NCBI RefSeq assembly: GCF_004214835.1
Contig: NZ_PIQJ01000002.1
Location: 62,001 to 126,000, forward strand
Direction of reading: 5' to 3'
DNA: 64,000 nt
Source: Pseudidiomarina tainanensis
GTDB lineage: Bacteria; Pseudomonadota; Gammaproteobacteria; Enterobacterales; Alteromonadaceae
Shown: positions 36,081 through 49,070 of the stretch, piece by piece
Layout: each line of letters starts with the position of its first letter
Position numbering within the stretch: the first letter of the stretch is position 1
Translations under genes and position numbers: made by a program
Notes under the pieces: generated by a model
The model's database searches: none
What the model saw: only the letters and a program-made list of their open reading frames with translations
Told to the model about the DNA's origin: nothing

Positions 36081-36170
36081 ATCCCTACGCCAGTATTAAC
36101 CGGATCAGGTGCAAAGGGTTTGCAAATTGCATCTCAGCCCAACCGATTATGCTGGCGGGCACCCCTTGGT
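36081..36170 (-). promoter_or_regulatory. TPP (THI-box) riboswitch
   Basis: Read on the minus strand the leader contains the hallmark THI elements: GGGGTGCCC at the 5' side, GGGCTGAGATG (pyrimidine-sensing arm), then ACCCTTTGCACCTGATCCGG and TTAATACTGGCG (pyrophosphate-sensing arm), closing with GTAGGG. It ends about 71 nt before the TonB receptor ATG. It should bind thiamine pyrophosphate and turn the thiamine uptake genes off. Confidence 0.95.
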
Positions 36171-36199
36171 AAATTGCGCGGCGAGTATAACAGACCTGG

Positions 36200-36898
36200 C
36201 TAGATAAACGCCAGTGCATCACCGTAAAGTTGTGACAACGGTAAACCTTGCGCATGAAACGCATCGCGGATAACGCGTACCATCTCAAAGCGCCCCGCTA
36301 CGTAAATATCCGCTTCGTTAAGATCAGTTTGATCAGCCATCACCGCGTGATGCACAAGCCCCTGAGCTCCGTGCCATGTATCCGGTGCGTGCTCAACGAC
36401 GGGGCAATAATGCATATTTTCGTGCTGCTCAGCGAGCTCTTGTAGTCGCTTATCTAAATATAAATCTTCCGGCTTGCGACCCCCCCAGTACAAAGTTACT
36501 GGGCGTGACGACTGGCTCCGTAAATGAGCTTGCAAGATAGACCAGGTGTAAGAAAAGCCAGTACCGCCAGCAATAAGAATGAGAGGTCGCTCGCTATCCT
36601 GACGCAACCACGCTTCACCTAATGGAGCTTCAATCGTAATTGAACCGGTATCACGCATTTTTTGCAAAACTTCCATCGCATACGGGTTATCTGCGGTCGC
36701 CCCAACATGCAGTTCAAGCTCGGAGGTCTTCGATGGGCAGGAAGCAATCGAAAACGGTCGTTTGTCCCGCTCACCCATAACCACTTGAATATATTGCCCA
36801 GCTTGGAATTCAATCGGCTCTGGTAGTGCTAACACAATGCGATACACGTTGGGCGTCAAATTTTCTATGGTCGCAACACGACACACGAGTTGTTTCAT
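36200..36898 (-). CDS. fre: NAD(P)H-flavin reductase
   Basis: A 232-residue cytoplasmic flavin reductase (E. coli Fre 233). Flavin-site block RPFSIASCPSKTSELELHVG, the nucleotide-binding ILIAGGTGFSYTWSIL, and a C-terminal YVAGRFEMVRVIRDAF. It passes electrons from NAD(P)H to free flavins, supporting ferric reduction and, next to ubiD, possibly supply of reduced FMN for the prenyl-FMN cofactor. It is 15 nt after the ubiD stop on the same strand, the ubiD-fre order of E. coli. Confidence 0.95.
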   Translation of the reverse strand: MKQLVCRVATIENLTPNVYRIVLALPEPIEFQAGQYIQVVMGERDKRPFSIASCPSKTSELELHVGATADNPYAMEVLQKMRDTGSITIEAPLGEAWLRQDSERPLILIAGGTGFSYTWSILQAHLRSQSSRPVTLYWGGRKPEDLYLDKRLQELAEQHENMHYCPVVEHAPDTWHGAQGLVHHAVMADQTDLNEADIYVAGRFEMVRVIRDAFHAQGLPLSQLYGDALAFI

Positions 36899-36913
36899 AA
36901 CAGCGTTGTTTCC

Positions 36914-38380
36914 TTAAAGAATATCGAGTTCGTCCCACAACGCATCAACACGTTGCTTCACTTCAGCATCCATGACAATAGGTACACCCCATTCACGGTC
37001 AGTCTCGCCAGGCCATTTATTGGTCGCATCCATGCCCATTTTCGAGCCAAGACCAGATACCGGCGACGCAAAATCGAGGTAGTCAATTGGTGTATTTTCT
37101 ACCAGAACCGTATCGCGTGATGGGTCCATGCGCGTCGTCATTGCCCAAATCACATCTTTCCAGTCACGAGCATTCACATCATCGTCGCAAACAATCACAA
37201 ACTTGGTGTACATAAACTGGCGCAAGAAGCTCCATACGCCCATCATCACGCGCTTCGCATGGCCGGCATATTGCTTCTTCATGGTCACCACCGCGACCCG
37301 ATAGGAACAGCCCTCGGGTGGCAGGTAGAAATCAACAATTTCTGGAAATTGCTTTTGTAGTAGCGGCACAAACACTTCATTTAGGGCGACGCCAAGTACC
37401 GCCGGCTCATCCGGTGGCCGTCCGGTATACGTGCTATGGTAAATAGGCTTTTCGCGCATGGTCACGTGAGTCACCGTAAACACGGGGAACTCATCAACTT
37501 CGTTATAGTAACCCGTGTGGTCACCATAAGGCCCTTCCGGCGCCATTTCATTCGGCGCAATGTAACCTTCTAGAATAATTTCAGCATGCGCCGGCACTTG
37601 TAGGTCATTACTAATACATTTGGCCACTTCTGTTTTTCCATCGCGCAGCAGGCCAGCAAATGCATACTCCGATAAACTATCTGGCACTGGCGTTACCGCG
37701 CCAAGAATCGTTGCCGGGTCAGCACCTAAAGCAACCGCTACGGGGAAATTTTCGCCAGGATGTGCGCGTTTCCACTCTTGGAAATCTAGCGCACCACCGC
37801 GATGCGATAACCAGCGCATAATCACTTTATTCTTGCCGAGTAATTGTTGGCGATAAATGCCCAAGTTTTGGCGTTCTTTGTGTGGCCCACGAGTTACCGT
37901 GAGTCCCCAAGTGATGAGCGGTGCCACATCGCCTGGCCAACAGTGTTGAATGGGTAGCTTGGTTAAATCAACATCGTCGCCTTCAAGCACAACCGATTGG
38001 CAGGGAGCCTTTTTCAGTTGTTTGGGTGACATGCTGAGTACTTTTTTGTACATCGGCAACATGTTAATCGCATCACGAAAGCCCTTTGGTGGCTCTGGCT
38101 CTTTTAAGAACGCTAAGAGTTTGCCGACATCACGTAAAGCCTCGACCGATTCTTGCCCCATACCCAAAGCAACACGCTCTGGCGTACCAAATAAGTTGGC
38201 TAGTACCGGAATATCATGCCCTTTCACGTTTTCAAATAGCAGCGCAGGGCCACCTGCCTTCAACGTCCGGTCGGCAATCTCAGTCATTTCAAGATAGGGA
38301 TCAATTTCATGCTGTATGCGCTTTAACTCACCGCGCTTCTCTAACAACGCCATGAAATCGCGTAGGTCTTGATATTTCAC
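36914..38380 (-). CDS. ubiD: 4-hydroxy-3-polyprenylbenzoate decarboxylase
   Basis: A 488-residue prenyl-FMN enzyme of ubiquinone synthesis (E. coli UbiD 497). Signatures: [20 protein letters not shown] at the start, [38 protein letters not shown], the E-x6[19 protein letters not shown] block with the active-site Glu, and [20 protein letters not shown]. Cytoplasmic, possibly in the Ubi metabolon with the ubiE/J/B products encoded further along. Cotranscribed with fre. Confidence 0.97.
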   Translation of the reverse strand: MKYQDLRDFMALLEKRGELKRIQHEIDPYLEMTEIADRTLKAGGPALLFENVKGHDIPVLANLFGTPERVALGMGQESVEALRDVGKLLAFLKEPEPPKGFRDAINMLPMYKKVLSMSPKQLKKAPCQSVVLEGDDVDLTKLPIQHCWPGDVAPLITWGLTVTRGPHKERQNLGIYRQQLLGKNKVIMRWLSHRGGALDFQEWKRAHPGENFPVAVALGADPATILGAVTPVPDSLSEYAFAGLLRDGKTEVAKCISNDLQVPAHAEIILEGYIAPNEMAPEGPYGDHTGYYNEVDEFPVFTVTHVTMREKPIYHSTYTGRPPDEPAVLGVALNEVFVPLLQKQFPEIVDFYLPPEGCSYRVAVVTMKKQYAGHAKRVMMGVWSFLRQFMYTKFVIVCDDDVNARDWKDVIWAMTTRMDPSRDTVLVENTPIDYLDFASPVSGLGSKMGMDATNKWPGETDREWGVPIVMDAEVKQRVDALWDELDIL

Positions 38381-38486
38381 TCGGGCTCTCGCTGTGGTTT
38401 ATGTTTTACCAATAAGTCAGGGCGCAGTATAAATGTTTTTGTTATAGTTTTCAGCGCTGACTCGACGAACTCATAGGGATATCGAA

Positions 38487-39476
38487 ATGCTGGCTTTTTG
38501 GATCATTACCTGCGTGACTGGTTTGCTGGTGCTAACCAGTTTATTACCGCGGTTGAACAAAACAATTTGGTGGGTCCGGGTATGGGACTTCCCGCGTTTG
38601 CAGCAAACTGCTGTTGCGTTGTTCCTATTAATAGCCAGTGCTATTTTTCTTCCTGCTGATCAACTGAGCACCTGGCTATTGATCGCGGCGCAATTAGCTT
38701 GCGGGGCTTGGCAATTTTGGTGGATTTTCCCATATACGCCATTTGCCCAACGCACGGTGAAACGATACAAGCGAAAGCGTGACGAAGCCAACGTAGACGA
38801 ACACATTCGATTGTTAACCGTGAATGTGCTTGAGCCCAATCGTCGAGCCGTTGAACTCACTCAAATCATTAATAACCATCGCCCCGACGTTATTGTTGCG
38901 GTTGAAACCGACGAATGGTGGGAACAGCAGTTTCGGGATATTGAAGACGACCTACCTCACGTTATACGCAAGCCACAGAATAATTTATACGGCATGATGG
39001 TGTATTCAAAATGGCCCATGAGTAACATTGAAGTCACCGACTTAGTTCAAGCAGGCGTGCCTTCAATGCATTTTGATTTGCAATTACCGACGCGGGTCAT
39101 ACGAATGCACTGCGTGCATCCTGCCCCGCCAAGCCCAACCGAAAATGAGAAATCTAAACAGCGCGATAACGAATTAATGCTCGTTGCTGGCCAAGCGAAA
39201 CGCGAGAATGGTCCGGTGATTGTTACCGGTGACCTTAACGATGTCGCTTGGTCCAAATCAACGCGTGCATTTATCGAAGAAAGTCAGTTACTTGATCCGC
39301 GAATGGGACGAGGAATATACAACACGTTTCACGCCAAAATACCGATCATGCGCTGGCCGCTTGATCACGTATTTCACAGCAATCACTTCATGTTGGTTGA
39401 GCTCAAACGGTTACCACCGTTTGGCTCAGACCATTTTGCTTTACTGACTGAGTTAGCTTTAAAAAGCGAAAACTAG
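38487..39476 (+). CDS. Membrane-anchored endonuclease/exonuclease/phosphatase family protein
   Basis: A 329-residue protein with three N-terminal hydrophobic segments (about 2-22, 35-55 and 60-80), then an EEP (DNase I-like) domain facing the cytoplasm or periplasm. Motifs of that fold: [52 protein letters not shown], and [12 protein letters not shown] followed by [15 protein letters not shown] with the catalytic His. The substrate is unknown. The stop codon is shared with convergent rho (CTAG). Confidence 0.87.
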   Translation: MLAFWIITCVTGLLVLTSLLPRLNKTIWWVRVWDFPRLQQTAVALFLLIASAIFLPADQLSTWLLIAAQLACGAWQFWWIFPYTPFAQRTVKRYKRKRDEANVDEHIRLLTVNVLEPNRRAVELTQIINNHRPDVIVAVETDEWWEQQFRDIEDDLPHVIRKPQNNLYGMMVYSKWPMSNIEVTDLVQAGVPSMHFDLQLPTRVIRMHCVHPAPPSPTENEKSKQRDNELMLVAGQAKRENGPVIVTGDLNDVAWSKSTRAFIEESQLLDPRMGRGIYNTFHAKIPIMRWPLDHVFHSNHFMLVELKRLPPFGSDHFALLTELALKSEN

Positions 39477-40738
39477 CTCTTCTGGCGTTTCATCGCTTCG
39501 AAGAACTCATCGTTGGTTTTCGTCATCTGCAATTTATCAATGAGGAATTCCATGGCTTCGGTTTCGCCCATTGGGTGAACGATTTTGCGAAGAATCCACA
39601 TTTTCTGCAGTTCATCTTGCGAGGTGAGCAACTCTTCACGACGCGTACCTGAACGATTGAAATCAATGGCTGGGAAAACACGTTTTTCAGCAATCTTACG
39701 GTTGAGGTGCAGTTCCATATTACCTGTACCTTTAAACTCTTCGTAGATGACTTCGTCCATCTTCGAGCCGGTATCGATTAACGCTGTGGCGATGATAGTT
39801 AAGCTACCACCCTCTTCAACATTACGCGCAGCACCAAAGAAGCGCTTCGGTTTGTGTAACGCATTGGCATCCACACCACCCGTCAAAACTTTACCTGAGC
39901 TTGGAATCACCGTGTTGTAGGCGCGTGCTAAACGGGTAATTGAATCCAGCAAGATAACCACGTCTTTCTTGTGCTCAACAAGACGTTTCGCCTTCTCAAT
40001 AACCATCTCAGCAACTTGCACGTGACGGCTTGCAGGTTCATCGAAGGTTGATGCAACAACTTCGCCTTTCACCAAACGATGCATTTCGGTCACTTCTTCC
40101 GGACGCTCGTCAATAAGAAGTACCATCAATACGCACTCAGGATGGTTGGCGGCAATTGACTGGGCAATATTCTGGAGCAATAAGGTTTTACCCGCTTTCG
40201 GTGGCGCGACAATCAAGCCACGCTGACCTTTACCAATTGGCGATGCTAAATCGAGAACTCGCGCAGTAATGTCTTCGGTTGAACCGTTACCACGCTCCAT
40301 ACGCATACGTTCGTCAGCATGCAGTGGCGTTAAGTTTTCGAATAAAATTTTGTTGCGGGAATTTTCTGGTTTGTCGAAGTTAACTTCGCGGATTTTCAGG
40401 AGGGCAAAATAGCGTTCGCCTTCTTTCGGCGGTCGAATCTTTCCTGATACGGTATCGCCGGTACGCAAGTTGAAGCGTCGAATTTGGCTTGGTGAGACGT
40501 AAATATCGTCTGGGCCGGCCAAGTAAGACGAGTCTGCAGACCGCAAAAAGCCAAAGCCATCTTGCAAAATCTCGAGCACACCGTCGCCGTAAATATCTTC
40601 ACCGCTTTTCGCATGTGCTTTCAAAATGGCGAAAATAATATCTTGTTTGCGCATGCGCGCCATGGACTCAAGGCCCATTGTGTCTGCGAGCTGAACAAGC
40701 TCGTTCACAGGTTTATTTTTTAATTCTGTTAGATTCAT
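39473..40738 (-). CDS. rho: Transcription termination factor Rho
   Basis: A 421-residue hexameric RNA helicase. It is almost identical to E. coli Rho through the N-terminal RNA-binding domain ([40 protein letters not shown]), Walker A ([20 protein letters not shown]), the Q-loop ([20 protein letters not shown]) and the R-loop ([19 protein letters not shown]). The start is fixed by homology (MNLTELKN), yet the bases before it (CATAACCCCCT) contain no Shine-Dalgarno, which suggests low or regulated initiation. It lies 243 nt downstream of trxA in the same direction, as in E. coli where a leader attenuator controls rho. Confidence 0.98.
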   Translation of the reverse strand: MNLTELKNKPVNELVQLADTMGLESMARMRKQDIIFAILKAHAKSGEDIYGDGVLEILQDGFGFLRSADSSYLAGPDDIYVSPSQIRRFNLRTGDTVSGKIRPPKEGERYFALLKIREVNFDKPENSRNKILFENLTPLHADERMRMERGNGSTEDITARVLDLASPIGKGQRGLIVAPPKAGKTLLLQNIAQSIAANHPECVLMVLLIDERPEEVTEMHRLVKGEVVASTFDEPASRHVQVAEMVIEKAKRLVEHKKDVVILLDSITRLARAYNTVIPSSGKVLTGGVDANALHKPKRFFGAARNVEEGGSLTIIATALIDTGSKMDEVIYEEFKGTGNMELHLNRKIAEKRVFPAIDFNRSGTRREELLTSQDELQKMWILRKIVHPMGETEAMEFLIDKLQMTKTNDEFFEAMKRQKS

Positions 40739-40981
40739 AGGGGGGTTATGACTTTTTTGGCCAATGGAAATAGTTACACGTTTATTCAGTTAAACCAGTT
40801 TATTAAATCAGTTCGGGATTTGACTGCTCGGTTGCCGGAAGGCTGGCATCCTGAAGAATTGTTATGCCAGAAAAGTAACACTTAAATGAAAAAACGTCCA
40901 GTTTTTCAGCTCATTTTGTGCAAAAGCTCGGCAAAGGTTGCTGAAGATCAGTTTCAACAACCCGCCGAATCTGTCTAGCAA
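40739..40981 (-). other. trxA-rho intergenic region (likely rho leader)
   Basis: 243 nt with no credible gene. The minus strand has a possible 13-codon leader peptide (40849-40808, starting MPAFRQPSSQ) and C-rich single-stranded-looking stretches near its 3' end, which would fit Rho autoregulation. A GGTTG...CAACC inverted repeat lies around 40935-40960. None of these is proven; no strong T-run terminator was seen. Confidence 0.35.
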
Positions 40982-41308
40982 TTACAGGTTTTGTTCAATG
41001 AACTCAGCCAGTTGCGCTTTAGACAACGCACCTACTTTAGTACCTGCGACTTCACCGTTTTTGAACAACAACAAAGTAGGAATACCACGGATGTTGTACT
41101 TCGGTGGGGTTTGATTGTTGTGGTCAACGTTCAGTTTACCGACAGTGATGCGGTCGCCGTATTCGTTGGCAATATCGTCCAAGATTGGTGCGATCATTTT
41201 GCATGGACCACACCACTCGGCCCAAAAATCTACTAATACTGGCTTGTCAGAATTAAGAACATCGCTCTCAAAACTTTCATCACTTAGCTGAACAATTTTG
41301 TCACTCAT
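40982..41308 (-). CDS. trxA: Thioredoxin 1
   Basis: A 108-residue cytoplasmic disulfide reductase (E. coli 109) with the active site [19 protein letters not shown], the cis-Pro block [15 protein letters not shown] and the usual [12 protein letters not shown] end. AGGAG-like GGAGATTATC precedes the ATG. It diverges from rhlB across 88 nt and is followed by rho on the same strand, the standard gammaproteobacterial order. Confidence 0.98.
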   Translation of the reverse strand: MSDKIVQLSDESFESDVLNSDKPVLVDFWAEWCGPCKMIAPILDDIANEYGDRITVGKLNVDHNNQTPPKYNIRGIPTLLLFKNGEVAGTKVGALSKAQLAEFIEQNL

Positions 41309-41396
41309 GATAATCTCCGCTGCTGAATTCGCGTGAAATAATAAAACACTATTATTTCTGTTTTTGAATGTTAGCGCAAACTGATATGCTTACGCC

Positions 41397-42665
41397 ATGA
41401 GTAAAACACACTTAACAGAGACACGCTTCGCCGATCTCGACCTGCATCCGCAGGTATTGTCCGCACTGGAAAGTGCAGGATTTGAATATTGTACACCGAT
41501 ACAAGCATTGAGCTTACCGATTGCGTTAATCGGAAAAGACGTTGCAGGCCAGGCCCAAACAGGCACTGGTAAAACGATGGCGTTTTTAATTGCAACGTTT
41601 ACCACGTTGCTTAATAACCCTCGTGACGGTGAGAAACGCTATCCGCGTGCCATTATTATGGCGCCAACGCGTGAGCTTGCCATTCAGATTGCCAATGACG
41701 CCGAACAACTTGCGAAGCATTGTGATATGCGCCTTGGTATTGTGTATGGGGGCGAGGGTTACGATTCTCAACGGCAACAGCTCGAAGAAGGCGTTGATAT
41801 CCTCATTGGTACGACAGGTCGCTTGATTGATTATTACAAGCAAGGCATTTATCAACTCGATAAAATCCAAACCGTGGTGCTTGATGAAGCCGATCGCATG
41901 TTCGATTTAGGCTTCATTAAAGATATTCGCTACATGTTCAACAAAATGCCAGCACCGGGCCAACGCCAAAGTTTACTGTTCTCTGCTACCTTGTCGCAGC
42001 GCGTACAGGAACTTGCCTATGAACACATGGACTCACCAACCAAAGTTGAAGTTGAGCCATTGCGTAAAACCGGTGAGCGTATTAGCGAAGAGCTGTTTTA
42101 TCCGTCCAAGCAAGACAAAATCAAGCTATTGCTGACTCTTATCGAAGAAGATTGGCCAGATAAAGCGATTATTTTCGCCAACACCAAGCATACCTGCGAG
42201 AAAGTTTTCAATTGGCTTGAAGCTGATGGCCATCGCGTTGGTTTGTTAACCGGTGACGTGCCACAGCGCAAACGCCTCAAAATTCTCGAGCAGTTTACCG
42301 ATGGTGAACTCGACTTTTTGGTCGCTACCGATGTTGCTGCGCGTGGCCTTCACATACCTGAAGTCAGTCATGTTTATAACTACGACTTACCCGATGATTT
42401 TGAAGATTATGTCCACCGTATTGGCCGCACTGGCCGTGCCGGTGCCAGCGGCAAAGCGGTTAACCTAGCCTGCGAAGAATATGTTTATAATCTGCCAGCC
42501 ATTGAGGAATATATTGGTCACAGTATTCCGGTGACAAAATATGACCCAACGGCATTATTAACTGATTTGAAAACACCGCGCTCGAATCAGCGTCGCCCTC
42601 GCGGAGGTCGCCGTAGTGGCGGCAACCAACAGCGACGAAGTGGCGGTCGTAAACCGACTCGGTAA
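41397..42665 (+). CDS. rhlB: ATP-dependent RNA helicase RhlB
   Basis: A 422-residue DEAD-box helicase (E. coli 421), the degradosome helicase that feeds structured RNA to PNPase. Motifs: Q motif ([14 protein letters not shown]), [80 protein letters not shown] and [12 protein letters not shown]. The last 30 residues are basic and Gly/Arg-rich, typical for RNA binding. gppA follows after 6 nt, so they are cotranscribed. Confidence 0.96.
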   Translation: MSKTHLTETRFADLDLHPQVLSALESAGFEYCTPIQALSLPIALIGKDVAGQAQTGTGKTMAFLIATFTTLLNNPRDGEKRYPRAIIMAPTRELAIQIANDAEQLAKHCDMRLGIVYGGEGYDSQRQQLEEGVDILIGTTGRLIDYYKQGIYQLDKIQTVVLDEADRMFDLGFIKDIRYMFNKMPAPGQRQSLLFSATLSQRVQELAYEHMDSPTKVEVEPLRKTGERISEELFYPSKQDKIKLLLTLIEEDWPDKAIIFANTKHTCEKVFNWLEADGHRVGLLTGDVPQRKRLKILEQFTDGELDFLVATDVAARGLHIPEVSHVYNYDLPDDFEDYVHRIGRTGRAGASGKAVNLACEEYVYNLPAIEEYIGHSIPVTKYDPTALLTDLKTPRSNQRRPRGGRRSGGNQQRRSGGRKPTR

Positions 42666-42671
42666 CACAGC

Positions 42672-43592
42672 ATGACGCAGGACGCACGCTTCGCCGCCAT
42701 AGATTTAGGCTCCAATAGTTTTCATTTAATTATTGCCACGGTGAAGCGTAACGGCCACTACCGCATTTTAGGTCGCTATCGGCAAAAAGTTCGTCTAGCC
42801 GATGGATTTAATGAGCAGCTTGTTGTCAGTGATGCCGCAATTACTCGCGGCGTCGATTGCCTACTCGGCTTTGCCAATCTCCTTAAAGATATTCCCACCG
42901 AACGCATTCGTTGCGTCGCAACGGCCACGTTAAGAAAAGCCAGCAACAGTGATGCGATGCTTACACAATTCAAGCAAGCATTAGGGCACGCAATTGAAGT
43001 GATTAGTGGCGAGGCTGAAGCAAGACTTATTTATCAAGGTGCTACGCAGCATTTGCTCCACTCTCAAAAAGCTGTTTTAGTTTTAGATATTGGAGGAGCA
43101 AGTACTGAGGTTATCGTTGGCGAAGGCGTTGCGCCGAAACACTTGGTGAGTCTCGATATGGGTTGCGTGACCTGGCAAAATCAATATTTCCCCGAGCAAG
43201 TGATTACCGATAACGCATGTCAACGCGCAATTGCAGCAGCCTGCGCGCTCATTGAACCGCACGCGGCACGTTTTAAGCAAAGTGGTTGGCAGCATGTCAG
43301 TGGTGCTTCGGGAACGTTTCGTGCGCTATACGACATGAACGAACGCGGTGAACAGTTGCCCATGTGTCAACAATGGTTGCGTGAAGTTCTGACCAAGGCG
43401 TGCGCTATCGGTCACGTCAGCGGATTAGGTAAATTAGGTATTCGCCGCGATCGCCAAGCTGTATTCGTTGGCGGACTGTGTATCTTGATTGCATTAGTGG
43501 AGCAGTTAGATATTCAGCGTGTTGAAATTGCCGAGGGCGCGCTACGAGAGGGCCTGCTAATCGACATGCTGACCCACTCGATGCCGCAATAA
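42672..43592 (+). CDS. gppA: Ppx/GppA family phosphatase, short form
   Basis: A 306-residue protein with the Ppx/GppA actin-like fold: FAAIDLGSNSFHLIIATVKR, RCVATATLRKASNSDAML, the Glu-bearing VISGEAEARLIYQGATQ, and VLDIGGASTEVIVGEGV. It is about 190 residues shorter than E. coli GppA or Ppx; the C-terminal HD-like domain is absent, as in other short members. It may cut the 5' phosphate of pppGpp or polyphosphate; which one cannot be told from sequence. The symbol follows the E. coli rhlB-gppA order. Convergent with hemB with one base between stops. Confidence 0.87.
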   Translation: MTQDARFAAIDLGSNSFHLIIATVKRNGHYRILGRYRQKVRLADGFNEQLVVSDAAITRGVDCLLGFANLLKDIPTERIRCVATATLRKASNSDAMLTQFKQALGHAIEVISGEAEARLIYQGATQHLLHSQKAVLVLDIGGASTEVIVGEGVAPKHLVSLDMGCVTWQNQYFPEQVITDNACQRAIAAACALIEPHAARFKQSGWQHVSGASGTFRALYDMNERGEQLPMCQQWLREVLTKACAIGHVSGLGKLGIRRDRQAVFVGGLCILIALVEQLDIQRVEIAEGALREGLLIDMLTHSMPQ

Positions 43593-43593
43593 A

Positions 43594-46409
<2,816 letters not shown>

Positions 46410-46416
46410 AGCTTCC

Positions 46417-47196
46417 CTATTTTGTAAAAAAACGAAGGCTGTTTTGCCATGTCTGGGCAGCTATTTCTCTGACTTCCTGGTGTCGCAGCTGCGCCAAAAA
46501 TTGACCGATTTCCGGTAAATAACATGGTTCATTTTGTGCAGGACGAGGGCGTATCGTTCGCGGTAGCAAGAATGGTGCGTCGGTTTCCAAAAGCAGACGA
46601 TCTGCTGGAATATCTAACACAGCTTGCTGAAGTTCGAGCCCTCGACGTTCATCACACAGCCAACCTGTTATGCCTATATAACAACCAAGTTCGAGGTAAC
46701 GTGCAAGTTCTTTTTTACCACCAGTAAAACAATGGGCTAGCATACGCGGAATTTTTGCTTGATAACGTGCTAATAAATCACATTGTTGTTGCTGTGCATC
46801 GCGCTCATGCAGATAAACGGGGAGCTGTAGTTCCGCTGCGAGTGCCAGCTGGGCTTCAAAAACTTCAAGCTGTATTGCTTGCGGTGAATAATTCCGATTG
46901 AAATCGAGTCCGCACTCACCGATGGCCACAACATTTTCATGATTGGCGAGTTCCCGAAGTTGATTGATGAAGTTGGGTTCAGCGGCCGCGGCATCATGCG
47001 GGTGAACCCCTACGGTAGCTAGTAATTGCTTCGGATAGCGGTCGCACAAGGCAATTGCGTCAGCACTTTCAGAAACATTGGTACCAATCACTAATAGTTT
47101 TTCGACACCAGCGGCGGCGGCGCGCTCGAGCACCGCCTCAACATCCCGATAAAGCTTACCGTTCGTTAAATTAACGCCGCTATCAAACCAGCGCAT
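46417..47196 (-). CDS. tatD: TatD family metal-dependent DNase
   Basis: A 259-residue TIM-barrel nuclease. It has the TatD-lineage start DSGVNLTNGKLYRDVEAVL, in which Gly-Val-Asn replaces the usual HxH just as in E. coli TatD, then VGVHPHD, VVAIGECGLDFNRNYSPQA with a metal Glu, HERD, LAHCFTGGKKE, YIGITGWLCDERRGLEL and LLETDAPFLLPR. It acts in the cytoplasm on DNA ends and damaged DNA; it is not needed for Tat export despite the name. Overlaps the upstream gene's stop (TAATG). Confidence 0.94.
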   Translation of the reverse strand: MRWFDSGVNLTNGKLYRDVEAVLERAAAAGVEKLLVIGTNVSESADAIALCDRYPKQLLATVGVHPHDAAAAEPNFINQLRELANHENVVAIGECGLDFNRNYSPQAIQLEVFEAQLALAAELQLPVYLHERDAQQQQCDLLARYQAKIPRMLAHCFTGGKKELARYLELGCYIGITGWLCDERRGLELQQAVLDIPADRLLLETDAPFLLPRTIRPRPAQNEPCYLPEIGQFLAQLRHQEVREIAAQTWQNSLRFFTK

Positions 47197-47756
47197 TACT
47201 TAATGCGTTTGACGCGCGTACGACGCGGGCTATCTTCCCGGCCAAGGAAGAAGTAGCTACCAAACAAGCCGCGCTCAAGGTAGTACGGCTCGCCTTCTTT
47301 GATCGTAAAACGTTCAGCGCTAATTTGTTCCCAAACTTGACCATCGGTAGTTTCAATCGTCAGTACGCCGACTCTATTTTTTGAATAACTAGCGATACGG
47401 ATATCCATACGTTCTGGTTTGGCGTTTTCCGCATCTTCGTCTGGCAAATGTTCAAAACCAAAACGCTCGCGTTTACTTTCCGCTGTTTCAGTCTGTTGCG
47501 CACGACCTTGATTATTCGCGCGTTGTTGCGCACGTTCAGATGCTGGCGTTCCTGCTACTGGGCTATTGGTGCTTGCAGCTGGTGCTGTAGCATTTCCAGC
47601 AGCCACATCATCGAAGCAAACAAGTCGCTTCAGTGGGTTTTTGATAGTTGTACATTGCGCTAACTGCTGTTCGAGTGACTGCGCTTGAGCCGGGCTTGAA
47701 ATGGCCCAGACTACCGACATGGCAGCAATTGAAAGAACCACAAACTGCTTGGTCAT
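47196..47756 (-). CDS. VasI-like exported protein within the tat cluster
   Basis: A 186-residue protein with a signal peptide (MTKQFVVLSIAAMSVVWAIS, cut after AQA), then a short Cys pair motif CTTIKNPLKRLVCFDDVA typical of VasI/TagO-like and related proteins, an Ala/Gln/Arg-rich linker (55-100) and a beta-rich C-terminal domain (DIRIASYSKNRVGVLTIETT, DGQVWEQ, YYLERGLFGSYFFLG, RRTRVKRIK) that looks SH3-like. There is no type VI secretion locus in view, so the VasI resemblance is only to the motif. It lies between tatC and tatD, 3 nt after tatC. Confidence 0.72.
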   Translation of the reverse strand: MTKQFVVLSIAAMSVVWAISSPAQAQSLEQQLAQCTTIKNPLKRLVCFDDVAAGNATAPAASTNSPVAGTPASERAQQRANNQGRAQQTETAESKRERFGFEHLPDEDAENAKPERMDIRIASYSKNRVGVLTIETTDGQVWEQISAERFTIKEGEPYYLERGLFGSYFFLGREDSPRRTRVKRIK

Positions 47757-47759
47757 AAT

Positions 47760-48497
47760 TTATTCCTGATGTTGTTCGGTTTTTGAATCGTTTGAATATA
47801 GACCCGCGATCACTAAACCTAGTTCAAACAATAACCACATGGGTATAGCTAATAAGGTTTGTGAAATAACGTCGGGCGGCGTGAGTAACATACCCACCAC
47901 GAAAGCACCGACAATAATATACGGGCGCTTTTTACGCAATGCAGCGACATTAGTTACCCCAGTCCAACATAGCAAAATAATGGCAACTGGCGTTTCGAAG
48001 GCAATGCCAAACGCCATAAAAATAGTCAGCACAAAATCAAGATAGCTGGCAATGTCGGTAGCAACGGTCACTCCTTCAGGAGCCGCTGAAGCAAAGAAGC
48101 TCAAGGCTAGTGGGAGTACGACAAAATAAGCAAAAGCAGCACCGGCATAAAACAGTAATGTGCTACTGGCGAGCAACGGTACCACCAAACGTTTTTCTTT
48201 ACGGTACAGCCCTGGCGCAATAAATGCCCAGAGCTGCCACAATAAATAAGGCACCGCGATTGCAATCGAGACCACAAACGCCAACTTAAATGGGGTAAAG
48301 AATGGCGTCGCTACATCGGTCGCGATCATACTTGCGCCTTGCGGTAAGCTCGCCAACATCGGCGCGGCGAGCAAACGATAGAGCTCTTCGGCAAAGATAG
48401 CCGCCACCACAAACACCAAACCCACAGCAATCACGCTGCGTAAAAGGCGATTTCGAAGTTCCAGCAGGTGATCAATTAATGGCGATTGGCTACTCAT
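47760..48497 (-). CDS. tatC: Sec-independent (Tat) translocase subunit TatC
   Basis: About 245 residues with six transmembrane helices, the receptor for twin-arginine signals. The ATG at 48497 was chosen, overlapping tatB by 8 nt, because [20 protein letters not shown] matches known TatC starts; the frame is open 18 codons further. Signatures: [53 protein letters not shown] with the conserved Glu, [28 protein letters not shown] and [20 protein letters not shown]. Confidence 0.96.
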   Translation of the reverse strand: MSSQSPLIDHLLELRNRLLRSVIAVGLVFVVAAIFAEELYRLLAAPMLASLPQGASMIATDVATPFFTPFKLAFVVSIAIAVPYLLWQLWAFIAPGLYRKEKRLVVPLLASSTLLFYAGAAFAYFVVLPLALSFFASAAPEGVTVATDIASYLDFVLTIFMAFGIAFETPVAIILLCWTGVTNVAALRKKRPYIIVGAFVVGMLLTPPDVISQTLLAIPMWLLFELGLVIAGLYSNDSKTEQHQE

Positions 48498-48837
48498 GCT
48501 TGCTGCTATCATCGCTTTTGGGTGTTGCTGAGCTTTCTTGTTTCGGTGCATAAGGGCGTTGAACTTGCTGGGCAGCTGCTTTCAGCTCAGCAACTGAACG
48601 CTGTAGTTCTGGGGGTAATTTATCCATATCGAGTTGTTCGGCTTTCTGTAAGTGCTCGTGTAGCTCTTTAATCCGAAGTTCGTGCTTGAGTTCATTTTGC
48701 ACGTTACTCGAGAACTCTCGAACACGACTTACCGTGCGTTGCAAACCACGCAGCGCACCCGGCAATCGTTCTGGGCCCAATACGATCAAGCCCAGAATGG
48801 CAATCACGATGAGTTCCCAAAAGCCGATATCAAACAT
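48490..48837 (-). CDS. tatB: Sec-independent (Tat) translocase subunit TatB
   Basis: A 115-residue protein with the TatB start [21 protein letters not shown], the Glu in the membrane segment and the Gly-Pro hinge [14 protein letters not shown], followed by an amphipathic helix and a charged tail. With TatC it forms the signal-peptide receptor. The gene is 5 nt after tatA and overlaps tatC by 8 nt. Confidence 0.96.
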   Translation of the reverse strand: MFDIGFWELIVIAILGLIVLGPERLPGALRGLQRTVSRVREFSSNVQNELKHELRIKELHEHLQKAEQLDMDKLPPELQRSVAELKAAAQQVQRPYAPKQESSATPKSDDSSKHE

Positions 48838-48842
48838 CTGGA

Positions 48843-49055
48843 TTACTTATCTTTGTCTTGATCAGCAGCTTGCTGTTTTTGATCCAGTTGCTTACTTTCA
48901 GCTTGGTCTGCTGAAGAATCATCGCTCACTGATTTTTTAAAGCCTTTTACTGCTGAGCCTAGATCAGAACCAATGTTACGTAATCGTTTTGTGCCAAATA
49001 ACAACACCACAATCACCAAAATAATCAGCAATTGCCAAAGACTTACTCCACCCAT
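48843..49055 (-). CDS. tatA: Sec-independent (Tat) translocase subunit TatA
   Basis: A 70-residue pore-forming subunit: N-terminal helix ([20 protein letters not shown]), the [20 protein letters not shown] hinge and amphipathic helix, and a Lys/Gln/Asp-rich tail. The membrane helix lacks the E. coli Gln at position 8 in the same place but is otherwise typical. First of tatABC, 15 nt after ubiB. Confidence 0.96.
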   Translation of the reverse strand: MGGVSLWQLLIILVIVVLLFGTKRLRNIGSDLGSAVKGFKKSVSDDSSADQAESKQLDQKQQAADQDKDK

Positions 49056-49070
49056 GTCATGCCTCGTTTG

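Noticed and set aside
47196-47756. Type VI secretion locus suggested by the VasI-like protein
   Set aside because: Only the short Cys-pair motif is shared; no tss genes are present in the window.
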